From the NCBI GenBank assembly GCA_036897625.1, contig JAYMTA010000393.1, forward strand, positions 1 through 30,023: a DNA stretch of 30,023 bases, in the 5' to 3' direction. The stretch's first letter is position 1, and each line of letters begins with the position of its first letter. This document shows positions 12,301 to 22,921 of this stretch, one piece after another. The notes beneath the pieces were generated by a model. That model ran no database searches. It was not told where the DNA came from and saw only the letters and a program-made list of their open reading frames with translations. The position numbers and the translations under genes were made by a program. Source of the stretch: Pelargonium cotyledonis. Lineage: Eukaryota > Streptophyta > Magnoliopsida > Geraniales > Geraniaceae.

Positions 12301-14775
12301 TGACAAAACTGTTCGCATTTCTATAGATGACCCCTTGAAATTCATTCCTCCCTTAAGGCCCCGTAGAAGCAACCTGCAACTGCCCTTCTGGCTCTTGAGT
12401 TTTCTCAAAACTCTTGATTTGTATGCTTTTGGTTTAGAGGAAGACCTGGTATGATTTGAGCTAAAATCTTTATTCTTAACGATAGCTGATACCAGAAGGT
12501 CATCATCTTCAAATTGGCATCTCTTCCGTCCTCTTCTAGAACCACCACGATTATAGTGAATCTTCTTAACACCAGACTCTTTTTTCTCAACCGAATGCTT
12601 TGAAGATTTTTGAGACAATGACTTGGTCTTACATTCTTTATTTCTTACACTGGTCACAAAATCATCCTTGACTTCTTTTGACTCAATCTGAGCATTATTA
12701 TCCGGCGTTCCAGCCTTATTAGGAGATGTTGCACCCAGATTATCATTTTGGTATAATGTAGTCAATTTGATTTCAGATATCCTTTTTGACTTGCGCTTTA
12801 TCTTCCTTTTTAATATAACATCTGCAGCAGAGTGTGCAACCGTGCATTGTCCGTCCTCCTCTTCACTGTGTCCAGACCGCTGTACAACCTCTGAAGTTAG
12901 AAATTCAGGCGAAATTGGTTCATCTCGGGGTGATGATAAGTTTAGATGACCTTTACTATCATCATCTAAATTAGTTATGACACTATATTTACTTAGAGAA
13001 GGCTGGCATGATTTGAATGCACTACATACGCGAGAATCATGCTGAACATTGGTTTTAACTGAGCCCTGTGTATGAAAGCAACCATCTGCTCTGTCCTTAA
13101 GATGATTTTCAGCCCTATCAGCAGCTTGACCTTCCAAAGATTCATCCTTTCCCCGCAAAGAATCCATTGATACATCTTCAGCTGCGTGCTTAGATGCTTC
13201 CACTATAGCACCATGTTTTTCAAAGCTCGAGAAATTGGTATCGCCATCTTGACAAAAAGAAACACTAATAGGCACGCCACTGACAATTCCATGATTTGCG
13301 CCAGTAACAGGAAGATCATATAGGCAACTAGCCGACTGGATAGAAGAGCTAACCAACCCATGAGCTGAGGAAAAGCACGTAGAGTCCTTGTTAGCTGTAT
13401 AAATAGATACGCCTGTAAGTAAGCTACCAGCACCTTTATTCTCCGCACTTAATATTGAGAAACCTTGGTCTCCAGAAGGCTCCTCACACGCCTCTGCTTC
13501 AGAAACTGGAATGGCAGTTTCAGCAGCAGCAAGAGAAGAGCCACTGAGCAGAGCTAACTGTCTCTCAGCAACCTGATCGCCGGTACTATCTTTATTTTTA
13601 AGAGCTGAAACAGCACCAAGGTTATTGATCATATCAGATGTAATGCTTCTAGTAACTTTAACCAACTCTCCTTTTCTCAGTGCACCGATTTTCTTATCAA
13701 TGTACACAACTACCACAAATGGATCTAATAGACACCACCTTTGCACCAGTGCCGCAGGAAGTTCCAACTGATCTGTTTTCTCAATATTGGTCAATATATA
13801 CGATAAATCAGACGAAAACTGACTGAAATCAGCCCATTCCTTTCTACCTTCGTCCTGCATCAACGTATGCCCATTCTCAAACAGAAGCTGACCGCACATT
13901 CTCCAAGCTTTAGGGAATTCGCGAATTGGCCTTCGCTGAGGTGATCTATAAACTGATTCACTATAACTCCTACTAGGCCTTTTACGCGTCTCAACACACC
14001 AACCGGCTGCTATAAGTAGATTAAGAGCATGCTGGTGGAGAAGACTGCGAGGATCCTTCATAGAATCTTGCTTCACGGAAACTTCAGATTCATCTAATCT
14101 CAGGTGATCAAATTCTTTTGACCTCTCCTCGGCATTTACTGGACATGGACATCCAGGCTTCACTCCAACAGTGAAAGATGGGGTTGCAGCTAAGCCCCTA
14201 TTTGTGAAGCTCTCCTGTGAAACAGGCGAAGCAATGGTTATAGTGACAGTAGCATCCTTTCCATCGTCACTAGGCAAAGTACATTTCAAAGCATCCAAGT
14301 CAGCATCATCGTCTCTGTCTGTTGGGCGAACAGAATCTGCAGATTCAATTTCTTTTGACAATGATGAACAATTTAAAACATTTATTGTATCTGATTTGGC
14401 ATTAGAAAATTCAACAACTGAAAACTTCAGTCGCTTGAGACTCGCCTTGTTTTCATTCTTCTCAACCAATGCAGGTCTTTTCGGAGAACATCCAGCAGAA
14501 GAAGTCCTTTTAGAAGCTTCATTGACATTACAAGTCTCCGTCCGCACATAATCAGATGAAGACTGACTCATTACAGCTGATCTTTCACTGTTATAGCAGA
14601 GCAATATATCTGTGTTCTTGTTGGGCTCGCATTCAAAATTGGCAACTCCTGTAACATCACACCTCTTACTTGTAGCATCCCCTCCAAAGAAAACCTTGGT
14701 AAAGATACGATGCTCGTTACTTGATCCTTCAAAACAATCATCACCTAAATCATCAACTTCTTTATTCAGTAACAT
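6343..14775 (-). CDS. IDM1-like: IDM1-type PHD-finger / GNAT histone acetyltransferase, 8 coding exons, 1301 aa
   Basis: Exons (complement): 11902-14775, 10809-10932, 9945-10024, 9062-9303, 8540-8626, 7996-8095, 7091-7292, 6343-6539. They total 3906 nt with all phases closing; an in-frame TAG lies 9 nt before the ATG. It is a predicted nuclear chromatin regulator. In Arabidopsis, IDM1 acetylates histone H3 and guides active DNA demethylation. Domains: a conserved N-terminal block at about 245-375 ([27 protein letters not shown]); basic Ser/Lys-rich stretches; a Tify-binding-type domain at about 850-905. A C4HC3 PHD finger spans 931-970 (C931, C934, C943, C946, H951, C954, C967, C970). A second Cys/His cluster spans 972-1024. 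The GNAT fold runs from about 1027 to 1220, with the acetyl-CoA loop at R1155-x-x-G1158. All zinc ligands look intact. The acidic tail after 1236 is poorly conserved. It could instead be one of the close paralogues (At1g05380 type); gene order favours IDM1. Confidence 0.87.
7567..7961. mobile_element. Candidate hAT-like non-autonomous element in an intron of the IDM1-type gene (copy C)
   Basis: Ends read TAGGGCTAGCAAT and, reverse complemented from the right, TAGGGATGACAAT, with 11 of 13 positions identical. The interior is non-coding with repeated GGGTT/AACCC words. I found no convincing 8-bp flanking duplication (ATATGTGG against ACTAGAAA). It lies in the intron 7293-7995. Confidence 0.4.
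9586..9613. repeat. AAAT/AAT microsatellite in an intron of the IDM1-type gene
   Basis: A short run of AATAATAAAAT followed by AAAT units, in the intron between the exons ending at 9945 and starting at 9303. Confidence 0.85.
10131..10356 (+). mobile_element. tRNA-derived SINE with perfect 11-bp target-site duplication
   Basis: The body is 10142-10345. The tRNA-like head has a Ser/Leu-type box A region (GATGGGCCAAGCGGTTGA, 10151-10168) and a perfect box B, GGTTCGAGCCT (10197-10207), about 44 bases downstream. The unrelated 3' part ends CGCTTATC followed by about 16 A. The insertion is flanked by AACTTGAAAGA at 10131-10141 and again at 10346-10356. It lies on the plus strand, antisense to the host gene, in the intron 10025-10808 of the IDM1-type gene. 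Family name not assigned. Confidence 0.88.
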
Positions 14776-14784
14776 CTCTAAAAG

Positions 14785-16686
14785 CTAATTGCAGTGCAAC
14801 CTCGTCCACAGTATCTTTTCTTTTTTTTCTTCTCATAACCACCATTGATTGGAAGGCAAAATCTACCACATTATGAACTGAACCATGTGCACATCAATGC
14901 ATAGGTGAAACTGGAATGGACTATCTAGAAGCTGTAATATGAAAGGAAAAAGTACGAGACTTAAATATATAGCAAAACTATAAGCTTGCATTAAATAATC
15001 ACAAGAAACTCATTTCACTTTCCTTAAACTTAAATGTCGAAAAGACATTATCGGTTAGCATTTATGAGCAGGTTTGACTATAGCCCAACCCAATAGAAAA
15101 AGAAACCGTTGATAGGCAGTAATATCTATATGTGCATAATTTTATACTGAAAAGCTAATTAAAACATAAATAGAAAATAACAGAATCATTTTAAATTAAA
15201 CAACAGGACAACACCATGCACCCGTGCAATTGACAGTCAATAACTTATCGATGACGGCACCCGAAAAATATGCTAAAAAGGGAAAAGCTAAATTAAGCAC
15301 ATCTAACCCCCACCATTTGGTATTGCCCTAAAATGGAAAGAGCAGAGGCGATATTACCAGCAAAAGTTTGTCCGATCTGGTAAAAACTGTTCAACCCAAA
15401 ATTTCAAATTTATGTATCATTTCTTGTATTGCGTAAAGAGAAACAAAACTTTAACTTTAAGAGAACCTAGTATTGCTTCCATATTTTCATCCAGTTACCA
15501 TGCAGAAACCTATTTTCAACCCGAGTAAATCTTAGAATTGCTAGACAATTAAATATCTATATTTTTTCCCATATAACAAAAGTATATCACTATGCAATGC
15601 AGTTTATGTAAGGCAGGACATCTCACAACCGACGATAGGGCGGATTGAAAACATTTGATAAACTGCAGTTAATATTGCAGATAGAAAATGCAAAATTATA
15701 AGACTTCAATTATTTTAATCTGCGTTCAAAGATAGTCAAAAAAACATATTTACATATATAAATTAACCATTTAAAATAAGTCAGAATTCTAGGAGAGTAG
15801 TATTGTTGCACTTCATATGTTTCTCGCTTAAAGATGTGGCACGACAAGGCTCCAGCAGAGTAGGAGTAGCAATCTTCGCTTGAAGCAATAATGTAACAAA
15901 CTATAGAAGGTATAACAGAGACAGAGTCTCTATTCTATGGATACTTCAAATTCTATAGTGTAAAGCAGGAAAATGAAAAATTATACTTTTGTGTTTACTA
16001 CAGCGTGAACTCAATATCTCTGACTCATATAGAGGGTTAAATACTCAAGCAAGAAGCTTGCAGTTACAATGCTTGTTTTTTTAAGCTGCTAAGATACTCA
16101 CAGCAATAGAATACTAAGTCACTTGTAAAAACTTAAAGACCTAGCAATTCTAGAAATAGGATTTCAGTTAAACCTAACATAGAAATCCTTCTCTCTTCAA
16201 AATCTGAAATAACTTCTCTCTCTCTAGTTTTTTTAATGATTAGCTACTAGTAGTAAAAATAATCGATCAAAGATCTAACTAAATAAAAAACATATATACC
16301 ATTTAAAACCCCACGAGCAATTAGCAACAATTTTATCAGCATTGTGAAGAAATGAAAATGACAAATTATTTATAAAAAAATCAAAATCTAAACACCTCAA
16401 AATCATTCATTTTCATGACCAGCCCACCATTTCATCACAAAAATCACATCTTCCAAACCCATCACCCAATTCCCAGAACCAAATTCAACACCTCCACCCA
16501 CAAAAACACAAAGATAGAATACCCAGATAATTTTCCACCTTTGCACACCCAACCCACAGTAAATAATCACATCTTTCTCAAAACCCACAACCCAATTTCC
16601 TGAACCACCTTCAACATTTCAACCCACAGCAAAATTCCATGAATGAATACATAAAAACTCAAAAAACAAACACCCATTGAGCTCAC
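14785..16686 (-). other. Probable 1.9-kb intron in the 5'UTR of the IDM1-type gene
   Basis: A strong donor, GCAGGAG|GTGAGC, lies at 16687/16686 on the minus strand. A plausible acceptor, CTGCAATTAG|CTTTTAG, lies 9 nt before the start codon. The region between is AT-rich, has no coding potential and shows no recognised element apart from a degenerate repeat at 16442-16626. Leader introns are common in plant regulatory genes. Transcript data would be needed to fix the junctions. Confidence 0.5.
16442..16626. repeat. Diverged 123-bp-period repeat in the leader intron
   Basis: The segment starting AATCACATCTTCCAAACCC at 16442 recurs at 16565 as AATCACATCTTTCTCAAAACCC. The following words (CCCAATT, CTGAACCA or CAGAACCA, TTCAACA, CAACCCA or CCACCCA) are kept in order in both. 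Confidence 0.55.
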
Positions 16687-17080
16687 CTCCTGCAAATGCA
16701 TGCCCCTGATCAACAAGCAAGACACAATCAGGCCACAAATCTCAAACCGGAACCTGAAATCTCTCCTTCAAATCGAACCCAGATTCTGATTTTCTCCTCC
16801 AGGCGGTGGAAAACAAAATCATCCAAAAGGGTCTCTCTGAAATCTCAATTTGAAGACCCGGGAAGAAGCTGAATCAGCTCACCTCTTCACAATAGATAAA
16901 TACCAAACCTCACCCAGTAAAGAGGTCTTCGAAAAACCCAAATCACGAGTAAAACAGATGGCTCTCTCTCTCACTCTCGCTCAACAGTTACAGTCTACAC
17001 TGCTCTACACATCTCTCTCTCACCTCTTCCATGTGTGTTTGTGTCACGACTCTTTCTCTCTCTCCACGCTATTCTTTATC
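16687..17080 (-). promoter_or_regulatory. Probable first non-coding exon and promoter-proximal region of the IDM1-type gene
   Basis: The minus strand reads GA-rich here (plus-strand CTCTCTCTCACTCTCGCTC near 16963-16981), which is common in plant leaders and core promoters. The leader ends at the donor described at 16687. The transcription start cannot be fixed from sequence. Small open frames on either strand here have no family resemblance. Confidence 0.4.
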
Positions 17081-19880
17081 TTCTGAACCCATTTCTGTTC
17101 ACTGCACACAAAACCCCTAAATCTGAGGTTTATACGTTACACGAAGATGATGACAGTCAAAGAGCTTCACCTTCTTCATATGAGTCATGGAAGTGTGTGA
17201 GTGTGTCATTTTGTTTTTTCCGTTTCTGTATTTTTTTAAGTATCACTAATGCATTTATTATTTAAACAAATTTACTATATTTGTAATTTGATATTTTTTA
17301 ATGAAAAACTTGATTTTGTTCTATCTATTGGTACATGAATGTTGGTTTCATATGCAATTTCACTATTTGTTGTCCAATTGAATGTTAAGTTAATAAGAGA
17401 ATAGTATGTTTGAATATAAATGTCAATAACTAAGTAAGCAAATTTTATAGTTTATTTGATTCATCAATGTTCGGTAATTATAACCGTTATAATAATGATA
17501 TCATGTTGATGCTTTTTAACGGCTTGGAAAAATCGTTGACAATTAACATAAAATCTTATTTTGTTTTGATCAATAGTGTCATGCAACCGAATCTAGTGTA
17601 GCAGTCATAATAAATGTGATGTTAAGTCAACAATTGTATTATTGTCGTGTAATTAAAATTAGTAATAAGTTTGCTTCCACCTTGTGATTAGTGTCGTATA
17701 ATTTAGTGTGTCGTTACATAATTGAATAGTTGACTTCAAGTGGTTTAATAATTATTACGACATATAAACCTTTAAACATATATCATGTTTGACCTTAGTT
17801 GAAATGTTATTGACAACTGATTTGACTAGGATAATATGGATAACTAGAGCATAATACACATTTAGAAGCGGTAATATGTAATTGATTTTCATAGAGGAAA
17901 GTGTGTCGCCATGCAACTTCTGAAAGAAAATATAATCACTGAAGCTCCTTCAAAATGAAGAAATTGCTAAGGAGAGTTGCTACTAGTTGATTGGAAACGA
18001 AGACGAGGCTTCAATCAAGAATATGGATATTTACAATGTTTGCTCACTCTTGTGATGTTGCATGACACTCAAATGAGTATGTCCTATTAAAATATCTTTT
18101 TTGGTAAGTGAAGATAACTTGTGCAACTCGGTTTTAACGAATCTCTCGGACGGTGCTATGGTTTACATTTTCTTGTGGCTTAATCTTACTTTTCGTGATG
18201 TCAATGTTGTGGGACCCTACTCGAGAAATGAACCTTGAGAAAAATGAATCTCGAAAATGACTCAAAGTGATGAAAGACTTAAGAATTCTTAAAGCCGAGG
18301 ACTTTCTCTCTTTGGGAGGATAAAGGTTGTGGCATTGCGTGCAGCTGTGAGATGGTGAGTGAGGGTGAGACAAGAGGGCACAAGTAGAGGTGCAACAAAT
18401 TAGGCATGGGCATGTATGGAGATGCACCTTGAAGTTGCGCAACAAAGCGGGTGTGCATGGCACGCGGAGGGGCTAACTAAAAGGGTAAGTAGGGTGAAGA
18501 GTGTAATGTGCATAAATTCACATTATTTGGAAGTGCGAGTGGGTACAACAAAACGAATAGTGCCACAAAACTTTGAAGCTTTCTAGAGATTCAAAAGTGT
18601 AGATAGGTATGTACATTCTTGTTTCACAAACTAGGAATGATATCATTCACGAATAGCAAAAATATTGTTTTAACAAAGTAGAGTCTTCTCGAATAATGAT
18701 GGGAAAGTTGACATAAATTGTAATTAAGTATAGCATTGACTTATTTTATAAACAAAACATGATAAATGGTAGATACTGTTATTCTTGGAAATGCACATAT
18801 GTCACTAAAAGGAACATAATGAAAATGTACCAATATTTATTTGGCATAAAAAAAATTGAATAGTTTTTTTTTTTTATTGAATCGATCAATTTTTCATAAA
18901 AGTAATTTCGTACAAATTTATTTATTTGTCATATTTGGAAATAGCAATTCGATTAATATTAATCAAATTATTTACTGGTTAATCAATTGACCCTGTTCTT
19001 GTAACAGGATATAGGAAAAAGCAACAATTCATATAATGCCAATGATAAAAATTGATCTAAACTTTTAAAATTACTTAAATCACAATAAAAGTATCGAACC
19101 CAGTATATTGTTATCCAACAAACCCTTTTATAAGCCCAACTAGATAGTAAATATTGTACAATCAATAATGGACAAGTAAACACTTGAATGCCATCAACAC
19201 ATTACACACAACTATAAAATAGTTTGGTGAATGACATAGAAAGTACACAACAAAATTATTGTCAATGCTATTGAGAAATTGGTCCTTGCAAATGAATTTG
19301 TTTACTTGTTTCTTCTGTACTTTCTACTATGTACACAAGACATGTAACTTTATAATAGGGCAAAAAGTCTCAATTAAATTATCAGTCACTAAGATTCAAT
19401 TAAAACACAAACAAAATAAATCTGAATATTCAATCTGTACCCACAAATTATTTAATTTACAAGTGAGTTTACATGTAACTAATAAGCATCAACACCATGT
19501 GCGCCAATACTGTTAACAAGAAAAACGAAAATTACTCTTTTTTCTATAAGGGAGTAAAAGAGTAACTTCATAATTTGTCTACCACACAAAACATACAAGA
19601 GAGTGTGAAGTCTCAACTCTCAATCAAGTTGTTAGTGGTTTAAACTCAGTTAAGTTAAAAGAAGATGGATTTGAACAAGTGTTTTCTCACCCACAAAATT
19701 GATTTGAGTCAATTCGTAAAAGTTTAACTTATTTCTCTTCTTCTCAAACATACAACAGCTAACCCAAATAGTAGCATATCAACTTGTGACTTGTGAGCCC
19801 TTAGGGATATTGGCATGGAAGCTTCACTAAATATGTGCTTTTTTCCGATCATGACCAGCTCCTGAGAAGGTTCTTCACAT
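17081..19880. other. AT-rich intergenic region, no gene recognised
   Basis: About 2.8 kb with only short frames. The longest (109 codons at 18134-18463 on the minus strand) lies in a GC-richer patch and has low-complexity composition with no domain. That patch (about 18170-18480) differs in base composition from its neighbours and may be a degenerate retroelement fragment, but I see no paired ends. Confidence 0.5.
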
Positions 19881-19889
19881 TTTATATAT

Positions 19890-20101
19890 GGATAATTGTT
19901 TTCAGGTCCCCTGTAGTGGTGTTGTTTTTAGACTTAACTTATGTACTTCGACTTTAGTCGGTTCGAACCACGAACTGCATAAATTTTGTAATTTAATCCA
20001 AATTATCTGCTACAGTCGGTTTCATTTTGCCACGTCATCCTTAGTGCCACGTCATCACTCCACGTCAATAAAATGGCCACGTCACCAAGCCACGTCACCT
20101 T
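19890..20101 (+). repeat. Left terminal inverted repeat of the Mutator-like element
   Basis: About 212 bp, pairing with 21132-21340 on the opposite strand. The inner part carries five copies of CCACGTCA starting at 20030, 20047, 20060, 20077 and 20090. All five keep their ACGT core in this arm. Confidence 0.85.
20030..20097. promoter_or_regulatory. Array of five ACGT-core (C/G-box hybrid) bZIP-type motifs in the left repeat
   Basis: CCACGTCA (TGACGTGG on the other strand) occurs five times with start-to-start spacings of 17, 13, 17 and 13 bp, a 30-bp higher period. This octamer is the known core recognised by several plant bZIP classes. Whether it binds anything or drives transcription is inference. 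The array sits downstream of the captured open frame, which reads on the minus strand, while the mirrored array in the right repeat lies upstream of it. Confidence 0.6.
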
Positions 20102-20145
20102 CCATGTTGTAAACCCAGAACGCTCTGTTTTGCTTGGCTGATGAT

Positions 20146-20778
20146 CTAATTAGGGCTTTTCTCGTCGATTTCCTCTTCTTCTTTCATCGATTTCCTCTTC
20201 TCCTTTCTTCGATTTCTTGTTTGATTTTCTCTACCTTGTTCTTCTATTGTCGATTTCGTTTTTCTTTTATCCACAGTCAAGCTAGAAATCAAAACCCCCA
20301 TAATACACACAAATGCAATCAACTCAACAACTTTAACTTTCTTGCGCGTTTTCTCACTCACCTTGCTATTTGCAGTCTTGTAGACCTCTTCATCATCTTC
20401 CTCATCATCCATTGCAGACCCAAACAATGGCGTCTTTGGAGTAGCCGCATTACGCGAAGGTGAGCTTGAATTCAGCAATGCTGTCTTTTCTTCTTCTGCT
20501 AATTTAGCATCTCCAGGATTTGGTGGCTCCACGAGCCTCGATTTGGGCTTCGAAAAGGAGGGAGAGCTGGAAAACGATCGCCTCTGGGTCAAGCTGGTCT
20601 CGGTTGGGATTTTTGGAGGCTTGTTGGGGTTTGGGCTTGGAAATGTGGAATTTGGGAGGTTTTTGAGCTCTGTGATTTCCGTAGCTTCTCCAGTGCTCGC
20701 GATCGTCACTACGAAGTCGTCGGTGCCGTTCTTCTCCGCCGCGCCTCTTACACCTTCCATGGCCGCTTGACTCGTCAC
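20146..20778 (-). pseudogene. MSL10-like fragment: Captured 5' fragment of an MSL10-type mechanosensitive channel gene (210-codon chimeric frame)
   Basis: The open frame runs from 20778 to 20146. The likely ancestral start is the second Met (MEGVRG, 20760). Residues 1-170 match the N-terminus of MscS-like channels 10/9: LTQRRSFSSSPSFSKPKSRLVEPP, given here as LTQRRSFS then FSKPKSRLVEPP, an acidic DDEEDDEEVYK stretch, and a first membrane helix at about 151-169 (VELIAFVCIMGVLISSLTV). Homology stops just after that helix. MSL10 itself is a plasma-membrane mechanosensitive anion channel of over 700 aa whose soluble N-terminus signals. Here the pore and the other helices are missing. The last 40 residues are a charged low-complexity tail from an unrelated CT-rich sequence. 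The frame is open and intron-free, so a short membrane-anchored protein is conceivable, but expression is unknown. Confidence 0.8.
20165..20230. repeat. 22-bp CT-rich tandem repeat, three copies, inside the chimeric frame
   Basis: TCGATTTCCTCTTCTTCTTT begins at 20165 and recurs with changes at 20187 and 20209, each 22 bp apart. It encodes the charged tail of the chimeric frame on the minus strand. On the plus strand it looks like a plant 5' leader (AGGGCTTTTCTCGTCGATT precedes it), so it may come from a second captured fragment. Confidence 0.75.
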
Positions 20779-21131
20779 TTCAGAAGCATGATATTATCAG
20801 CAGCAAAAGCTCTGTTTTCGACCTTGCTGGGAAAAAGGAGGGAACTTTTTTCTGGGAATGTGAAATCCGAGGGTCCCGGAAAATCCCTTTTCGATTTAAA
20901 GTAAAATGATGCAGCTGCAGAGAAAGATGGTCATGCAAGGGAATATAAGGTGTTTTGTGTGACTTCTGTATGCTTCGCGGGAAAGGAAGAGATAAAGGTC
21001 GAGAAAAAAGTTTGATTGAGAACAGGTTGGGAAAAAAACAGGTAGTTCAAAATTGTTTTGACTGTGTCACTATTTATAGATCATCACTATTTGCTTCATT
21101 ATTTATTATAGTATTTCATTATTTATCATAT

Positions 21132-21340
21132 GGTGACATGGCTTGGTGATGTGGCCATTTCATTGACGTGGAGTGATGACGTGGCACTAAGGATGACGTG
21201 GCAAAGTGAAACCGGCTATAACAGGTAATTTGAGTTAAATTACAAAAATTATACAATTCGTGATTCGAACAGACTAAAGTCGGAGTACATAGGTTAAGTT
21301 TAAAAAAAAATCAATCCAGAAGACTTCCAAACAATTAACC
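21132..21340 (-). repeat. Right terminal inverted repeat of the Mutator-like element
   Basis: Mirror of 19890-20101. The five motif positions start at 21134, 21147, 21164, 21177 and 21194 (spacings 13, 17, 13, 17). The innermost two read TGACATGG and TGATGTGG; the outer three are intact TGACGTGG. Both changes are C-to-T or G-to-A at CpG. Confidence 0.85.
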
Positions 21341-21349
21341 ATTCTATAT

Positions 21350-22189
21350 ATTAGCTTGTACGTGTTTTTGGGACCATCCTAACTAATGTGAACCCAAAAG
21401 CTTCCAAGAAAAGTGAAGTGAAATGGGTCCATATAAAGTGAAAAAAGAGGCCAATTGTAGTGGAATTGGTGGTGGATGGTAAGCTACTTCACTGCCATAA
21501 CTAGGGGTGTAGTGACCCATCACTCTCTATGCACTAAACCAACCAAACTCTTGTGAGTTCTTATTACCTTGTGTAACATCAAAATACCTTGAGATATCGT
21601 AATAAAAGAAACAAAAATGTGGAAAACAAGTATATTTAGTCTTATGTGATTTACATGTATCATCGTACACTTATAAACGTTCACAAGTTAATCAAAATGT
21701 GTTTGTTTAAAAGTCTGATATTTTCAACTTTTGTAGTTTTGACCATATTTTTGCACCGACAAATGTTTGAAATTTAACCGACAATTGTTTGCAAGTGAAA
21801 TTATATATGCATCCTTACATAGTGTAATTGTTAAACATCAACTACTCCCATATTAATTTGTCCATTTTTCTCCAATTTTCACATCAACAAATGTTTGAAT
21901 TTTCTCCAACAATGATTTTAAGTGTGTTTACATGTAATTTACAAACATTGTCACCACATGAACCAATACTCTACCAAAATTAAATTGAAATGAGAAATTT
22001 GCAAAGAAATTTGCTTATTTTTCATTTTTAATTATTGTAATTAACTTCAACTATACGGTGTCTTATTTTTTTGAAATTTTTCTATAAAATCAGGCAATGA
22101 GTCTCGACAATAGTTTAATTTATATTCCTTATCATCGTACATCTGGTTCATGGGACGTCAAGATTTTAACTCCAAAATCTTTTGTTAGA
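21350..22189. other. Intergenic, AT-rich, nothing recognised
   Basis: No gene, paired repeat or RNA is supported. The last part (about 22140-22189) may be the internal portion of the TRIM relic that follows (minus-strand GACGTCCCATGAACCAG). Confidence 0.5.
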
Positions 22190-22278
22190 CTCTATTATCA
22201 TGTTAGAAGATCAGCTCAACTAAAGCTCAAGTTGATAGTTGAAATCTTCGTTTATTCTTTTAATATTATGTTCTAACA
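22190..22278 (-). mobile_element. TRIM long terminal repeat with degenerate primer-binding site
   Basis: The LTR is 22201-22278 (78 bp) with perfect terminal inverted octamers TGTTAGAA and TTCTAACA. On the minus strand it is followed by TGATAATAGAGTC, a decayed form of TGGTATCAGAGCC, the initiator tRNA-Met primer site. The core AACTATCAACTTGAGCTTTA resembles the TRIM LTRs in the galactosyltransferase intron, so both belong to one family. No second LTR was found downstream, so the copy is truncated. Confidence 0.65.
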
Positions 22279-22921
22279 AACATTAATATGTTTTTGTAGG
22301 AGAGAATACAAATAAGAATTGTGAGGATGAACAATTTGAGTGTGAACTGAAGCAAATTGAGGTTTCAGATCCACAAATATTGTTGGACGACAAACAATTT
22401 TCAGTAAAAAAAAAATACTGCATCACAATATCTAGTGCGAAATACAATTATTCATAATTCCATTGTAATATTAGAGTAGTAGTTTGGATTACTAATTTTT
22501 TATTATATAATATGTCTTATCATTTTTTTGTTAGTGTCTGTCTCTCATCTTGGAGATTTACTTATAGTTACGGAAACACTTGAAATGAAATAATTGGTGA
22601 TCGTGTTCATTATTCTTAAAATTTCTCTTTTCCTTCACATATGCCCTAAAAACAAATAACTTACCCATTTTCTTATCAACCTTAAAACTTGCAAGTTATA
22701 TGGCACCCCTTTCATTATTGCTTTCTTCTTCAATTTTTAAGTGACTTACATTTATTTGTTCAACTCCCGTACCACGAATAAGTTAGACAAAATCATCATA
22801 AACAGTTATAACAATATATATAGGAAATAATCAAACTTGATACGTGGAATATGATTCATATTGGGATTTCATTTAAGAGAAATTAAAATATATAAGGAGG
22901 TACAATTTGGATAAAAGGAAA
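22279..22921. other. Intergenic, AT-rich, nothing recognised
   Basis: Only short frames and homopolymer runs (for example an A tract near 22406-22415). No supported gene. Confidence 0.5.

Larger units (their letters stand above)
19881..21349. mobile_element. Non-autonomous Mutator-like element with captured host gene (Pack-MULE type)
   Basis: The element is 19890-21340 (1451 bp). Its terminal inverted repeats are about 210 bp (left 19890-20101, right 21132-21340), opening GGATAATTGTTTTC and, from the right, GGTTAATTGTTTGG. They stay alignable throughout, with interior blocks such as AACTTATGTACTTCGAC against AACCTATGTACTCCGAC. Flanking 9-mers are TTTATATAT (19881-19889) and ATTCTATAT (21341-21349), identical at 7 of 9. 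Long inverted repeats with 9-bp target duplications are the hallmark of Mutator-like elements. There is no transposase, so it must have moved with one supplied elsewhere. Instead it contains an MSL10-like gene fragment. Confidence 0.85.

Noticed and set aside
18134-18463. Minus-strand Cys/His-rich 109-codon frame
   Set aside because: Composition is repetitive (SHPHSPSHSC), no domain is recognised, and no promoter or splice context supports it.
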